DNA from: Apodospora peruviana
Taxonomy: Eukaryota > Ascomycota > Sordariomycetes > Sordariales > Lasiosphaeriaceae
Reading direction: 5' to 3'
Length of the DNA: 64,000 nt
NCBI GenBank assembly: GCA_033439685.1
Contig: JAUEDM010000004.1
Coordinates: 1,116,001-1,180,000, forward strand
A program made the position numbers and the translations under genes. Shown piece after piece: positions 22,048 to 33,800 of this stretch. Under the pieces are notes generated by a model, which did no database searches, was not told where the DNA came from, and was given only the letters and a program-made list of their open reading frames with translations. Position 1 is the first letter of the stretch; each line of letters starts with the position of its first letter.

Positions 22048-23647
22048 GGAATCATGCCCGAGAAGCTTATCCCTACGGTCTCGATAAGCCCTACTCTTTC
22101 CAGTACCGGACCATTGACGGCATGTCACCACCCAAGGACGATGAACCAGCGATAATGTCAAGGATCAGCATGCCACACGGCGCAGTTCTTTACTTGTCAT
22201 CAAATATGGTTCTAGAACATCGATGGGATAGTTGTAACGCAGACCCCGAAACCTGGCTCCCAGGCCACAGCAAACCGTAGCCCCCCCGAACAACCACAAC
22301 TAGTAAGACCCAACTTTAAAGAAAACAGACGAACTAGTTTTTAAGAGAGCAAATGACTGTCTGATGAAAACTGACGCATATCAAGTTATTACTATAATCT
22401 AGCTGCGGTGTCTGCAGTTCTGGTGAGGAGTACAGATGCTCACGAGACGGTAGGGCATGGCATGTTTTACCTAGGCCTCCGAGATCTAAGTTTTCGGGAC
22501 ACCGAGGCCGGGCGTCCGGGATTCGAGAGGCAGGGGCTGGACTGCCGTTGCGCCTAGCCACGAAGCGTCCAGGATCGGGGATCCCAGGCGAATTGTATGT
22601 CTTGCATTCCGGCTTATTCTTCAAGCTACCTTACAAAAAGATTCAAACCATCTTTCTCTAACGTTTGCTGGAGTTCTTTGGTTCATTTCATTCAGATAAA
22701 AGCCTATGCGGACTGAACTTCCATTGTTGTAAAGCGTGACGATAGCAAGAATGTTAGGTTTTCCTTTAAGCATCTAGCAGGCCCGCGGCTATAGTGGGTG
22801 CCTGAATTATCTGCTCATTGCCCGGCGCTCTTGCCCTGCGCTTCCTGCGCCCCCGCGCCTGGCGCCCAGCTCTGGCCCCTTGCTTCTGGCACCATGCTTC
22901 TGGCACCATGCTTCTGGCACCATGCTTCTGGCACCATGCTTCTGGCGCCCGGCGCTCTTGCCCTGCGCTCCTGCGCTCCTGCGCCTCTGCGCGCGCCTGG
23001 CGCTCTTGCCCAGGGCTCTTACCCTGCCCCGCGCTCCTGCCCCACGCTCCTGCGCCGTGAACACGAATGACAAACGCAGCGACCGAAAGTCTAATCAAAG
23101 AATATGGACTCCAAGTTCGCAATGGAGTTCTAGGCGCAGATGATCCGCTCGAAGATGTTCCATTCTCGGAACCCGAACGACAGCTACAGAGGAAAGCTCA
23201 CTGGACTTTTTATGATCGCAGGTTGCCCGACTTACTGCTACTCTCACGAGCGGTCTAGGTGCGCCGTATCGAGCACAGCTCCGTATTGATATCTTTGGGT
23301 AGTGCTTCGATCCGTATCTTGGTATATCCCTGCTGATCGGCTGGCCCTTTAGTTGCGCATTTGTGCGTTATGTATTTTCTTGCTTGATTGAAGCTTGTCG
23401 AACAGTATGGGTAGAATTCGTTGCATCTGTAGTCTAGGAGCATTGGTTAGTAACGCCGCGCTAAGGTAAGCTAAAGCCGCAGCGTTATCGATAACGATAA
23501 ACAAAAGACAATCGGGGACCCACCGAAAAATTATTGGGATGGACCTGCAAAGGATTTGATCCCGCGCGTGCTGGTACTGGAGTAAAACGGATTGCGTCTG
23601 GAAGAGCACGGCCTGGTTGAATCAAGTAGACAAAGGGAAGCGCAAAC
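22048..23647. other. Intergenic with GC-rich repeat field
   Basis: This stretch lies between the relic and BMS1. The middle (about 22820-23060) is a low-complexity field built on CTGGCACCATG and GCGCTCCTGC words. A 63-codon plus-strand frame at 23067-23258 (MTNAATESL...) follows directly and has ordinary composition, but nothing else supports it. TAAAGCC and TTATCGATAACGATAA near 23470-23500 form a small palindrome-rich patch. No gene supported. Confidence 0.4.
22882..22946. repeat. 14-bp minisatellite
   Basis: Four exact tandem copies of GCTTCTGGCACCAT (22882-22937), then a partial copy through GCTTCTGGC at 22946. The surrounding 150-200 bp carry degenerate GCGCTC(C/T)TGC units, for example 22958-23055. 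Confidence 0.95.
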
Positions 23648-26600
23648 ATGGACGGTCAACAGAATAAGCCTCATAGGGCCTCAAAGAAATCCAAGGAGAA
23701 GAAGGCGAAGCCCGATACCAAAGGTCAGCATTCATTGCGCTTGCAGGCGCATAGCCATAACTTATCTGGTTCGCTAACACTATACGGAAAACTTAGGGCA
23801 AAATCCAAAAGCCTTTTCTTTCTCCAATCCCGGCAAACTCGCGAGACAAGCTGCGAGATCACACGACGTCAGTTAGCATTCCCCGATTTCTTGTTGGTGA
23901 TGCTAACTTCTCTGGCGGATAGATCAAGGAGAAGCGCCTCCATGTACCTCTCATCGACCGCGTTCCCGATGAACCACCACCACGGCTTGTCACCATTGTC
24001 GGTCCCCCGGGCGTGGGCAAAACGACCCTGTTGAAGTCCCTAATCCGAAGATATGCGAAGGAAACGATATCCGACCCCGTTGGGCCCATCACGATCGTCA
24101 CGTCCAAGAAACAGCGGTTGACCTTCCTCGAATGCCCCAACGAACTCGAAGCGATGGTTGACATTGCCAAGGTGGCAGACATTGTGCTGTTGATGATCGA
24201 TGGAAACTACGGCTTCGAGATGGAGACAATGGAGTTTCTCAATGTCTTGGCCGCCACGGGTATGCCGGGCAACGTGTTCGGCGTCCTCACACATCTCGAC
24301 CTGTTCCGCAAACCCCAGGCGCTTAAGGATGCGAAGAAAAGGTTAAAGCACAGACTATGGACCGAATTATACCAGGGCGCCCACTTGTTTTATCTGTCCG
24401 GTGTATTGAACGGCCGCTATCCCGACCGCGAGATTCACAACCTTTCTCGTTTCCTCTCCGTCATGAAGAACCCCAGACCGCTCGTCTGGAGAAACTCCCA
24501 CCCCTACACAGTCATCGATAACTACCGCGACATAACACATCCGACAAAGGTCGAAGAGGACGAGAACTGCGACCGGTCAATTGAACTCTCTGGATATCTA
24601 CGCGGCACAAATTTCGCTGCTCAAGGTCAGAGGGTGCATATAGCTGGCCTTGGCGACTTTACGATAGGCAATATGGAGGTGTTGCCGGACCCTTGTCCAA
24701 CGCCGGCGATGGAACAGGCTCTCGCAAAGGTTACTGGAAAGACAGGGAGGCGGCGTCTTGACGAGAAGGACAAGAGACTCTACGCTCCCATGGCCGACCG
24801 GAGTGGACTGAAGATCACTGGAGATCACATTGTCATCACCAGAGAGAAGGGGTTCACTTTCGACAAGGATGCCGAGGGCGTTGAGCGAGGCGAGGGCGAA
24901 CAGCTTATCATTGATTTGCAGAATGAGAGACGCCTCCTTGGTCAGACTGAGCAAGGCGTCAAACTCTTCGCAACCGGCGGTCAAATCAACCAGGTACCCG
25001 AAGAACTTGACACCGGAAGGAAAACCCAACGAAAGGCGCGTTTCGCTGAGCGAGACGATTTATCCGGGGACGAAGGCATGCCCGAAGATGAGGGCTTCGT
25101 CAGCGGAGATGACGCGGAGGGGTCTGATGTCGAAACAGAGTTTAACGAGAGAAAGCTGGGCAAAATGTTCCGAAAACAGACCGACAAAGACGAGGTAGAT
25201 CTTGCCTTTGCCGACAGTGACTCTGATCTCGGGTCTATATCTTCTGGAGACGATGTTGAAGAGGACTGGGACGACGAGGATGAGGACTCCTCCGACGAAG
25301 AGGGAGATGCCGTAAAATGGAAAGATAATATGATGCAGCGGGCAAAGATGCTTCACGGAAAGAGACGGCCGTATCGAGCAACCGATCTCGCGAGATTCAT
25401 GTACGATGATTCGTTATCAGCGACAGAAGCTCTGAAAAAGTGGAGAGGCGAGGACGAGGAGGAGGAGGAGGAGGAAGATATCGAACAGGACGAAGACGAG
25501 ACCTTCTTCAAGAGGACCGGCAGGGGTATTGAGGACGATCTCGGCGAAGACCGAGTGGTCCCTCGGTTTGACTACGAGGAACTTGCCGCGAAATGGTCTA
25601 ATGAAGAGAGCATCGAGGCTCTCAGAAGACGCTTCACCACAGCGAATTTCTTGGATGAAGCAGGCGAGAATGGCAGCGACGATTCAGGAGGTGAAGGAGT
25701 CGATGATGAAGATGATGAGGGTGATGGTGTATTCGAGGACCTTGAGACTGGCGAGACACACGGGCCGGGCGATGATGATGAGGACGAAGAAATGGAGGAA
25801 GCCAAGAACCCCGAGGCGAGTTTGGAAGCAGAACGCGAGAAGAACGCCCGTCGCAAGGAGGAACTCAAGCTTCGATTCGAGGAAGAGGATCGCGAAGGTT
25901 TCAAGAACGATAAAGCAATTGCTAGGCGAGAAGGCGGAAACGAAGAGTTTGGCGAGGACGATTGGTATGATGCGCAAAAAGCGATGCTCCAGAAGCAGCT
26001 AGACATCAACAAGTCAGAATTTGAGAGCCTCGACGAAAGCCAACGGACGGCCGTTGAAGGTTTTAGGGCCGGCAAATATGCCAAGATCGTAATTGAAGGT
26101 GTTCCGGCGGAATTTGTCACCAACTTTAAGGCGCGCATACCTATCATTGTCGGTGGACTTTCTCCCACCGAAGACAGGCTTGGCTTTGTTCAGGTCAGAA
26201 TCAAGAAGCACAGGTGGCACAAGAAGATTCGTAAGTTGGATTCATTCTTCCGAACTTGTCAAGAGCTAACACATTATGCCTGAAAATCAGTCAAGACGGG
26301 CGATCCTCTGATTTTCTCTCTGGGGTGGCGGAGGTTTCAGTCGCTTCCGGTTTATTCAATCTCGGATTCGCGAACGAGAAACAGGATGCTCAAGTACACC
26401 CCGGAGCATATGCACTGTTTCGGAACTTTTTATGGGCCATTGATTGCTCCCAACACTGGCTTCGTCTGCTTCCAGTCTTTCTCCTCGTCCAACCCTGGAT
26501 TCAGGATATCGGCGACGGGGACAGTCTTGAGTGTGGATGAGTCCACTGAAATTGTCAAGAAGCTCAAACTTGTAGGTTTCCCGTACATCTGTCCTTACTC

Positions 26601-27362
26601 CTGGATCAAAAATGCTAATTCACTCAATAGACTGGTGTGCCGTACAAGATCTTCAAAAACACAGCTTTCATCAAGGACATGTTCAACACGTCATTGGAAA
26701 TTGCAAAGTTCGAAGGAGCCGCCATCAAGACGGTCTCGGGTGTTCGCGGTCAGATCAAGCGGGCTCTTGCCAAACCAGACGGCCACTTCCGTGCCACCTT
26801 TGAGGACAAGATTCTACTTAGCGATATCGTGTTCTTGAGGGCTTGGTACCCGATCAAGCCGCATCGCTTCTACAACCCAGTCACCAACTTGATTGGCTGG
26901 CAGAGCATGAGGTCGACGGGTCAGATCCGCCGCGACGAGGGTGTTGATACTCCGCAGCTCAAGAACAGCCAATACAGGAAGATTGAGCGGCAGACGCGGC
27001 GCTTCAACCCGCTCAAGGTGCCGCGGGCGCTGGCGTCGCAGCTGCCGTTCAAGTCGCAGATCGTGCAGACGAAGCCACAGAAGAAGGAGACGTACATGCA
27101 GAAGCGCGCGGTTGTCGTTCGTGGGGACGAGAAGAGGGCGCGTGATCTCATGCAGAAGCTCACGACGATCAGGAAGGAGGTGGTGGAGAAGCGGCGGGCG
27201 AAGAAGGAGGAGAAGCGGGTGGAGTACAGGAAGAAAGTGGCTGATGTGGAGGAACGGCTGGAGAATAAGGAGAAGAGGGAGAATAAGGCGTACTGGGAGC
27301 GCGAGGGCAAGAAGAGGAAGCCGGATCATTCCGGAGGCGGAGGTGGGAAGAGGAGAAAATGA
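23648..27362 (+). CDS. bms1: Ribosome biogenesis GTPase BMS1
   Basis: Five exons (23648-23723, 23797-23867, 23923-26230, 26291-26571, 26631-27362) give about 1155 residues, the normal length. The start MDGQQNK leads a Lys-rich nuclear-targeting segment. The G domain carries the P loop GPPGVGKTT (about 76-84), then LIDRVPDEPPP-type and LTHLDLF motifs typical of Bms1, which lacks a standard G3. A long acidic middle region (DDVEEDWDDEDEDSSDEE and others) separates it from the conserved C-terminal half (PLIFSLGWRRFQS, FYGPLIAPNTGF, SGVRGQIKRALAKPDG, FLRAWYPIKPHRFYNPV) and a Lys/Glu-rich tail. Bms1 works with Rcl1 in the nucleolar small-subunit processome for 40S maturation. Housekeeping; not linked to the decayed block beside it. 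Confidence 0.96.
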
Positions 27363-28665
27363 GTTTGCGTGACGATGTCTTCGTTTGTATATAATGCAGA
27401 GAAAAAAGGGACCATATTTGCGAGAGTGGTTGGTAATGTGGGTTGGCCTGTGGTTGTGAGAAAATCGTATTCGGTATTCTTTACAATGGGACTGCCAAGA
27501 ATAAAGGGGTTTGGCGAGTCCTTGTAGAAGCATTTAAATTGCCTCCGTTGCTCTACGATGAGGTCGGAGGCTACATTAGATATAGTTGTCTTGACATTGG
27601 GGAAAAGGCTGGAAGCATTATGATCAAGTTCAAGACGATAGACTCTAGGGAAGGTACCTACGTATGGAATCAGATGAATGGATAGATCCCTTGGTTCTCT
27701 CCCTCCCTCTCTCAGTCTGTATGTGTATGTCTCTACCGCTTACTCGGGAATCCCGAGATGGACGGCGACTAGGAGTCTTGAGGCGGGAATGGCATGGCAT
27801 TGGCACGGGATTGTATCCGTAAAGCGGGATGAGAGATAGCCATGTGAGACCCACGAGGGCTGGACGAATGAAAGAAGGATGGAATAATGAAGGGTAGAGC
27901 TAATAGCTTGTGGAGGAGGATGCCACGGGGGTGTTGTTCGGGTTATGTTATATGACACTCTCACACGTCCGTTCCGCAACAGGCCAACCTGCCGCTGAAG
28001 GATGGAATAAAGAAGGTTCACCATGCTCAGCTACCTGGTAGTTACCGAATAAGCAGCAAGGGGGGGGGGGTTGATATTGCACGGGAAAAGGACAAGGAAG
28101 CAAGTGTTCGGTTGGTCATGATAGGAATATAGAAGAATGGAAAGAAGAACAGGAGAGATGAAAGATTCCGCAAATGTGTATGACATGGAGCAAAGCTTTG
28201 CCATGTGGTTTGTTCCGATCAATTTCACTGCATGAGTTGGGATGCCTAGGATCTGGGTTATCACGGTAAGTCTGAACTTGAGGTCTTTGTTGTGTGGGAC
28301 AAAAACAACGACGATATCTGCAACTGAGACAGTGGCGTCAGGGATGAAAGAGGCGCACAGGTGGTTTCCACGTTTTCCTGGCGTCTTCTTTGTTATGCTC
28401 AGTGCCGAAGCCTCGTTTTCGGCTCCATTGGGAAATTCAGGTCCGTGGCGTGGATGATGTTGGTTCAAGCAGCCGGGGATTGTAATATCACAGAATTAAC
28501 CTGTCCAAGATAATATGAGTCTCGTACTGGGAAGTTCGTCCTTCGTCTCCTCCAGCTTGTTATTCCTTCCTCATATTTTGTGTGTAGATGTGATCACGTA
28601 ACTGTCAAGCTCCAAAAAGACCATACTTAGGTTTATCAGATATATATTATTCAACAAACATCACA
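27363..28665. other. Intergenic, 1.3 kb
   Basis: The BMS1 3' flank and the upstream region of the next plus-strand gene. Features seen: a GGTACCTACGTA word near 27653, a run of eleven G at 28060-28070, and TATATATTATTC about 25 bases before the ATG at 28666. No coding signal. Confidence 0.5.
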
Positions 28666-29601
28666 ATGGAATCAATCGAATCTATGCTCGAAGAGGGACG
28701 GTACTCACGACCAGTATCTCCCAGGACGATCTCTACCATTCCAACTCCAAGCTCGCCCAGGCCTGGAGATGACTACTTTCACGGCGGAAAGGATAATGTC
28801 GTCGTGGAAAGTAAGCCGGAAGAGAAAACCCGTCATTGGCGTCCACTGCTTCAGCTCAAGACCAACGAGCCACCATCATCATCCGCGGCAAACACGATAC
28901 CAACAGCAACCACCAACGGCATCAAGAGCAACAGACCCCAATTGGGCGTCTCCCCAAGCAAACCCCTATCCGCAGTTAGCCTCGACGTCCGTCCACTGCA
29001 GGAACTACTCGACGAGAGAAGTTACCTGCTCTACAGCCTACAGAAGCAGGACGAGCGCGCCACTTCCCTGTTTCATCGGTACGTGTGCCTCGAGAAGCGG
29101 CTCTCGGAAACCCAGACGGCCAAAGATGCGCGCAAGATCAGGAAGAAGGCGAAGCTGCTCAAGCACAAGATCACCGAGAGCACGCAGCAGGAACAGTTGA
29201 TCTTCCTCAGACTCGGCGAGATCTTCATCGAGACGCAGAACCGCGGCAGGTGGATGCAGTCGAGGTATGATCAACACCAGCATCACCACCAACACATGTC
29301 GGCATCATGTTTTCCGCCCTTGTGGTACGGGCTGCAGCAGCAGACCGGAGTGCCGTATCCGCGCACGCCGTATCCTCCAGGTGTTGTTGTCCGTGGTAGT
29401 CGTGACGATGAGCAGCAGCAGCACGACTTGGACGAGGAGGAGGCATCTTACTACCGCCATGAGATGAATGAACATGATTATTCGTACTGCTCGTCGGCCC
29501 TGAGTCCGCTCTCGCCGGATTTCGTGCCGGGCGTGGCGTTTTCGGAGGATATCTGGGACCGGCAACACCAATCGACGAGAGCAGCAGCAGCAGGAATATG
29601 A
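28666..29601 (+). CDS. Uncharacterised coiled-coil protein
   Basis: A 311-codon frame, family not recognised. The first 115 residues are disordered (Ser/Pro/Thr-rich, TIPTPSSPRPGDD, PQLGVSPSKP). Residues about 105-190 form a probable coiled coil, starting RPLQELLDERSYLLYSL, with heptad-like leucines and the basic KDARKIRKKAKLLKHKI; this part looks like the conserved core. The rest is His/Gln/Glu/Tyr-rich (HQHHHQHM, EEEASYYRHEMNEHDYSY). The TGA at 29599-29601 comes directly after a (GCA)4 tract, and protein-like sequence continues beyond in other frames to 30138, so the true C terminus may be longer. Placed alone between BMS1 and the class V chitin synthase. Confidence 0.65.
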   Translation: MESIESMLEEGRYSRPVSPRTISTIPTPSSPRPGDDYFHGGKDNVVVESKPEEKTRHWRPLLQLKTNEPPSSSAANTIPTATTNGIKSNRPQLGVSPSKPLSAVSLDVRPLQELLDERSYLLYSLQKQDERATSLFHRYVCLEKRLSETQTAKDARKIRKKAKLLKHKITESTQQEQLIFLRLGEIFIETQNRGRWMQSRYDQHQHHHQHMSASCFPPLWYGLQQQTGVPYPRTPYPPGVVVRGSRDDEQQQHDLDEEEASYYRHEMNEHDYSYCSSALSPLSPDFVPGVAFSEDIWDRQHQSTRAAAAGI

Positions 29602-30138
29602 CCTCTACTTGGAGAAAAAATGGATGCCCTCTTCTATTTCTTCTATTACGAATAACGGGGGAATCGCACCGCCTCCTGCCACACCCGGTTTACTAGTCAA
29701 CAGAATACCCCTGACCCTAAGCCAACACCTGCTGCTGCTGCTCTTCTGGAAGACGCTACTATAGCAGCAGACTCAACCGACTCTTCGTCGTGTACCGAGA
29801 GTGAAGAAGATGAAGAAGGCAATACCTCGGATTCGCAACCGGGGAATCACCTCCGCAAAACCGCATCGTTGATGAACGGTGGTTGTAACAAGGAAGAAGA
29901 CAATGGTCGTGGTGGCAACGACAACACAACACCACCTGAACCTTCGTCTTCCTCGTCGTCGTCATACAGGTACTATAACTGGGTACATCATGACAGAGAA
30001 AAAAGGATGAGCTTGCCCAGTCTCAGGATGCAGTGGCCCAGGAATGCTGCTGCTGCTGCTGTTGCTGGAGGAGGGGAGGAAGAAGTTGACGAGGGGAAAG
30101 AGGATGATGGTGATATAGAGGAGTTTAAGCTTGGATGA
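29602..30138 (+). other. Possible out-of-frame 3' continuation of the coiled-coil gene
   Basis: Just after the stop, a shifted frame reads EYDLYLEKKWMPSSI and on to PATPGLLVNRIPLTL. Across a GCTGCTGCTGCT tract at 29731-29742 the signal returns to the original frame (ALLEDATIAADSTDSSSCTE) and runs with acidic and serine-rich composition to a stop at 30136-30138. Both switches sit on trinucleotide repeats. I found no credible GT...AG intron to explain them. It may be coding with indels, decay or an unknown exon structure. Confidence 0.35.
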
Positions 30139-30877
30139 GAATGGAATTGGGAATAAGCAGCGCGGCCAGAGTTGCACTCCTTGATCTTTTTCTATATGCA
30201 GAGAAGTGTCTGTTCGTTTTATCTTTGCTTGTGTTCTGATCACGGAGCCGTTTAAATTCACAGCCACTCTCTCATATATATACCTCAGGACTTAAACACT
30301 CGAATGTATCTGTCGTTTTTTATCATGGCTTGGTAAAGGAGTGGCATTGGCTACCGGACGGGGTTTCCGTATAGATAGGTCTTCAAATGACCTTTAGGTT
30401 GTGGCGGATACGGGCAAACCAGGGGGGAGGGGGGGAACGGCTTGCTGTTGGCAAAATGGAGGCAAAAAAGAGATCCAATATGTGTATCCGATATCACGGA
30501 GAGTCAAACGAATGTAACAAATTATTTCCCAAAAATATATACTACAAAGCAGAAATAACCCCAAAAGCGAGAGTATAACATGCAACATAAACAGAGCGAT
30601 ACACACCTGTAAATGACAACTGACAAAACAGAAAAGCATGTTCTACCCGCCCGGCCGCCATACAGAACCACTGTTCACTGCTTCCTCAAATCTCCATTTT
30701 TCTTTTGTGATGATGCTGACATGAACCAACCCACCAACCCACCAACCAAACAACCAACCCCTGAGTTTGCCCCAAGTTGTTATAGAAAAGATGGCATTAA
30801 ATAATTATGATGTTTTCAAAATAGACCAAAAAGAGAATGAGACAACCTTTCTTTTTTCTTTCCAACCACTAAAAACT
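30139..30877. other. Intergenic with simple repeats
   Basis: Convergent 3' flanks. Contains a CCAAC/CCAAA-type repeat at about 30724-30760 and A/T-rich segments. No gene. Confidence 0.5.
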
Positions 30878-33800
30878 CTATAACTGTCCAGAGAGGAGCG
30901 CTTCCGTAGCTGAAATTCCCAGAAAAACATCATCAGTCAGTTATCCATCCATACGTATTCCGGTGGGGAAAGGAGACAAAGAAAAAAAAACATACCACTA
31001 TTGATATACGCCCTCCTCGAGTCCAGCGGCACGCCAAACCGCCTCTCGAGCTCCAATTTGATACCCTTCTTGGTAACCGCCATCAGGTCCGCGATCCTGA
31101 GGATCTCGCGAATCTCGGCCAGCAGCGCGTCGTCGCTCGGCAGACCAGCAAGATTCGTCATCTCCAGCTCTTGACCTGGCGTCGGCGTCTGACCAAAGAA
31201 CTGCGACCCGCCGAACTGGCTCGTCCGGTTGCCCGGGAGCTGCTGCTGGGGGTTCAACATCATCATTTCCGAGGCGGCAAACGACATGCGACTAGGATTC
31301 GCGTTATTGTTCATCATGATGGGCGACTTGTCCGTGTACGGCCCATTGAGAGGAAACCCCGTGGTCGAACCAGGACGGCTGGGCGGACCGACCGCCCACC
31401 CACCATACTCCGAGACGACGGCATTCTGCTTGGTCGCGTACGAATACCCAGAGATCTCGGACCGGGCGTCATCGAAACCGTTACCAACACCTCCACCACC
31501 ACGAGAATGACTCTGCGCGTCCCACAGCTCGGCCTGGTACTCCTCCCACTTCTTGCGCGGGATGCTGGCCGGATCGAATTTCCCTTCGTCAGTAATAACA
31601 ATCTTCTTGCCGTCCTCGCCGGCCACGACGCGCGTGTTGCCCCAGTTGAAGTCGTCCATGTGCCAGAAGGCGTACAGCGGCAATCCAAAACTGAAGACCG
31701 GGATCGCGAGGACATACAAAATCATCCAGCCGATCATCTCCCACTTGCGGCGGAGAATAAAAATGATGGCCTGCAGACCGTAAATGGCGCCCAAAAGCAC
31801 AAAAGCAGTCACCGGCACGACCGTCGCGTTGCGCGCGACCAGCACGATCAAGTACACAATGTACGCGATGGTGACGGGCTGCACGATCGTGGACATCAGA
31901 TCGACAAACACGATGAAGCGCATGCTGAAGCAGCAGAACCCGCAGAGCTGGTTGAGCGGGATCAGCTCCATCAGGTTGTGCACGGTCGAGTTGATCCAGC
32001 GGCGGCGCTGAGACAGAAAAACCTGCCACGAGTCGGGCGCAATGGTCCATGCATGCGCGTCAAAGATGTACTTGGTCTTGTACTTGGCGTGGAACTTGAG
32101 GAGCAGCGTCGTGAGGTAGCGGTCCTCTCCCAGATGCAGCAGGTTCTTCATGTGCAGCGTGTCCACGCGGATGGTCGAGTAGGCCTCGACGACCTCGCGG
32201 CTCACAAAGAGCGGCTTGCCCGTCTCGGCCGCACGGATGCGGTACATGGAGAAGCAGCCGGGCAAACAGGTGACGGAACCGAAGAGAGACTCGAAGGCTT
32301 TGGACAGATTATGCGAGATGTAGTACTCGTAGACCTGGATCATGGTGACAAAAGACGATTTGGCGTTGGTCAGCGCGGTCTCGCCGCACACGGCGATCAG
32401 GCGCGTGTCGTCCAGAAACGCCGACACCATGCGCGTGGCCGAGTCAGGCGCGACGACGGTGTCGGCGTCGATCTGCAGCATGTATTCGTAGAAGGTCGGG
32501 TTGACGCCGATGACGTTGCGGATCTGGTGGTACATTTCGAGCTCGAGCGGCGACATGGCGAGGTTGTAGTGGACGCGGTTGAGGAAGCGCATGATGATCA
32601 TCTGCGAGTCCCGCTTGCCGCGGTTGCCGGGGCGCGAAACTTCAGAGGGCTTGCCGACCTTGACGACGACCAGGAAGGGGACGATGTGGCCCTGCACCTC
32701 GTACAGACCGGAATAAACCTTGCCCATGTTGTGCTGTTTGAGACCCTCGCCGAGCGACTCGAAGCTGAGCGGCTCCGGGTCGACCGTCTCCGAGACACCG
32801 AGGATGTCGAGCACGATTCTGGGGGTCGGGCGGTCGTTGCCCTGTCCAATGATCATGCCATCACAGATAATGACTAGTAGTTTGCGCTTGTCGTCGTAGC
32901 GCATGCGCGCGGCGGAATCGATGGCGCGACGTAGCGAGTCCTCGTCTTCCGTGTACGCAGGGATTTGGCACATGACGAACTTGTCCAGGTTCTCGGGCAC
33001 GTTCTTGGTGCCGAACTGCAGGGCGGCGAAGAACTTGAAGGCGATGACGCTGGCCAGCAGGATGGACACGGCCAGGACCAAGTATGTGGAGAACTGGCAG
33101 CGGACCGAGTTACGCGTGTCCACGTCGCCGACGTAGAAAAGGTTGTCGAGACAGGTGTGCATCTGCGCCTTTTCATCCGCGCTCAGCGCTAGGGCCTCCC
33201 AGAGCTTGCTGACGTCCTCGCCTGACCTTTGCTGGAATAGATCGACGACAAGCTTGCTCATAAAGTCGCGGTCGAGTTTGATGTAAGTGGTCAGGTCGTA
33301 GACGTGGCCGTTGATGATGGCAATGGCATTCTGCTTCGTCGACAGCGTCTTGACGTACTCGGGTGAGTAGCCAACGGTGCCGACCCCATAGATGGACTTG
33401 AGCACAGTGAACTGCTCCCGGAACCAGTCGCGCCGCGGGTCGTCGGTGGTCTCGCGGAAGTCATGGTACTTGGCGTTGCGGTCCGTGGCACTGATCACGT
33501 TTAGCGATCCCGTGATGTTGGTGGACTTGTAGTCGAGAGTGACGTCGCTGTCGATAGGCCCGTCTTTGCCAGTGCACAAGGCCGAGACCTGCACGGGGAA
33601 GAGCCCCGTAATATCGAGACCGCCGTACGCAATGATCTGCTTGGGCTGGATGAACGAGGGGTAATGATGGGTTGAAAATGCACCAATGTCGATGACATGT
33701 CCGCGGATGGAGGCGTACGCGCCGTTGCCATCCTTGCCGTTATATGACGACAGCTCCGACGGACTGTAAACGTACTGCTTCGGGCAGATTAACATGGGGA

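Noticed and set aside
23067..23258. 63-codon plus-strand frame following the minisatellite
   Set aside because: The composition is protein-like but it is short, begins at the edge of a repeat field and has no homologue I recognise.
23460..23580. Possible tRNA-like stretch around TTTGATCCCGCGCG
   Set aside because: No consistent A and B boxes or four-stem cloverleaf could be drawn.
31171..32877. 568-codon plus-strand open frame antisense to the class V chitin synthase
   Set aside because: It is a shadow of the GC-rich coding strand: composition is Arg/His/Asp-rich with no domain, and the minus-strand frame carries the clear chitin synthase motifs.
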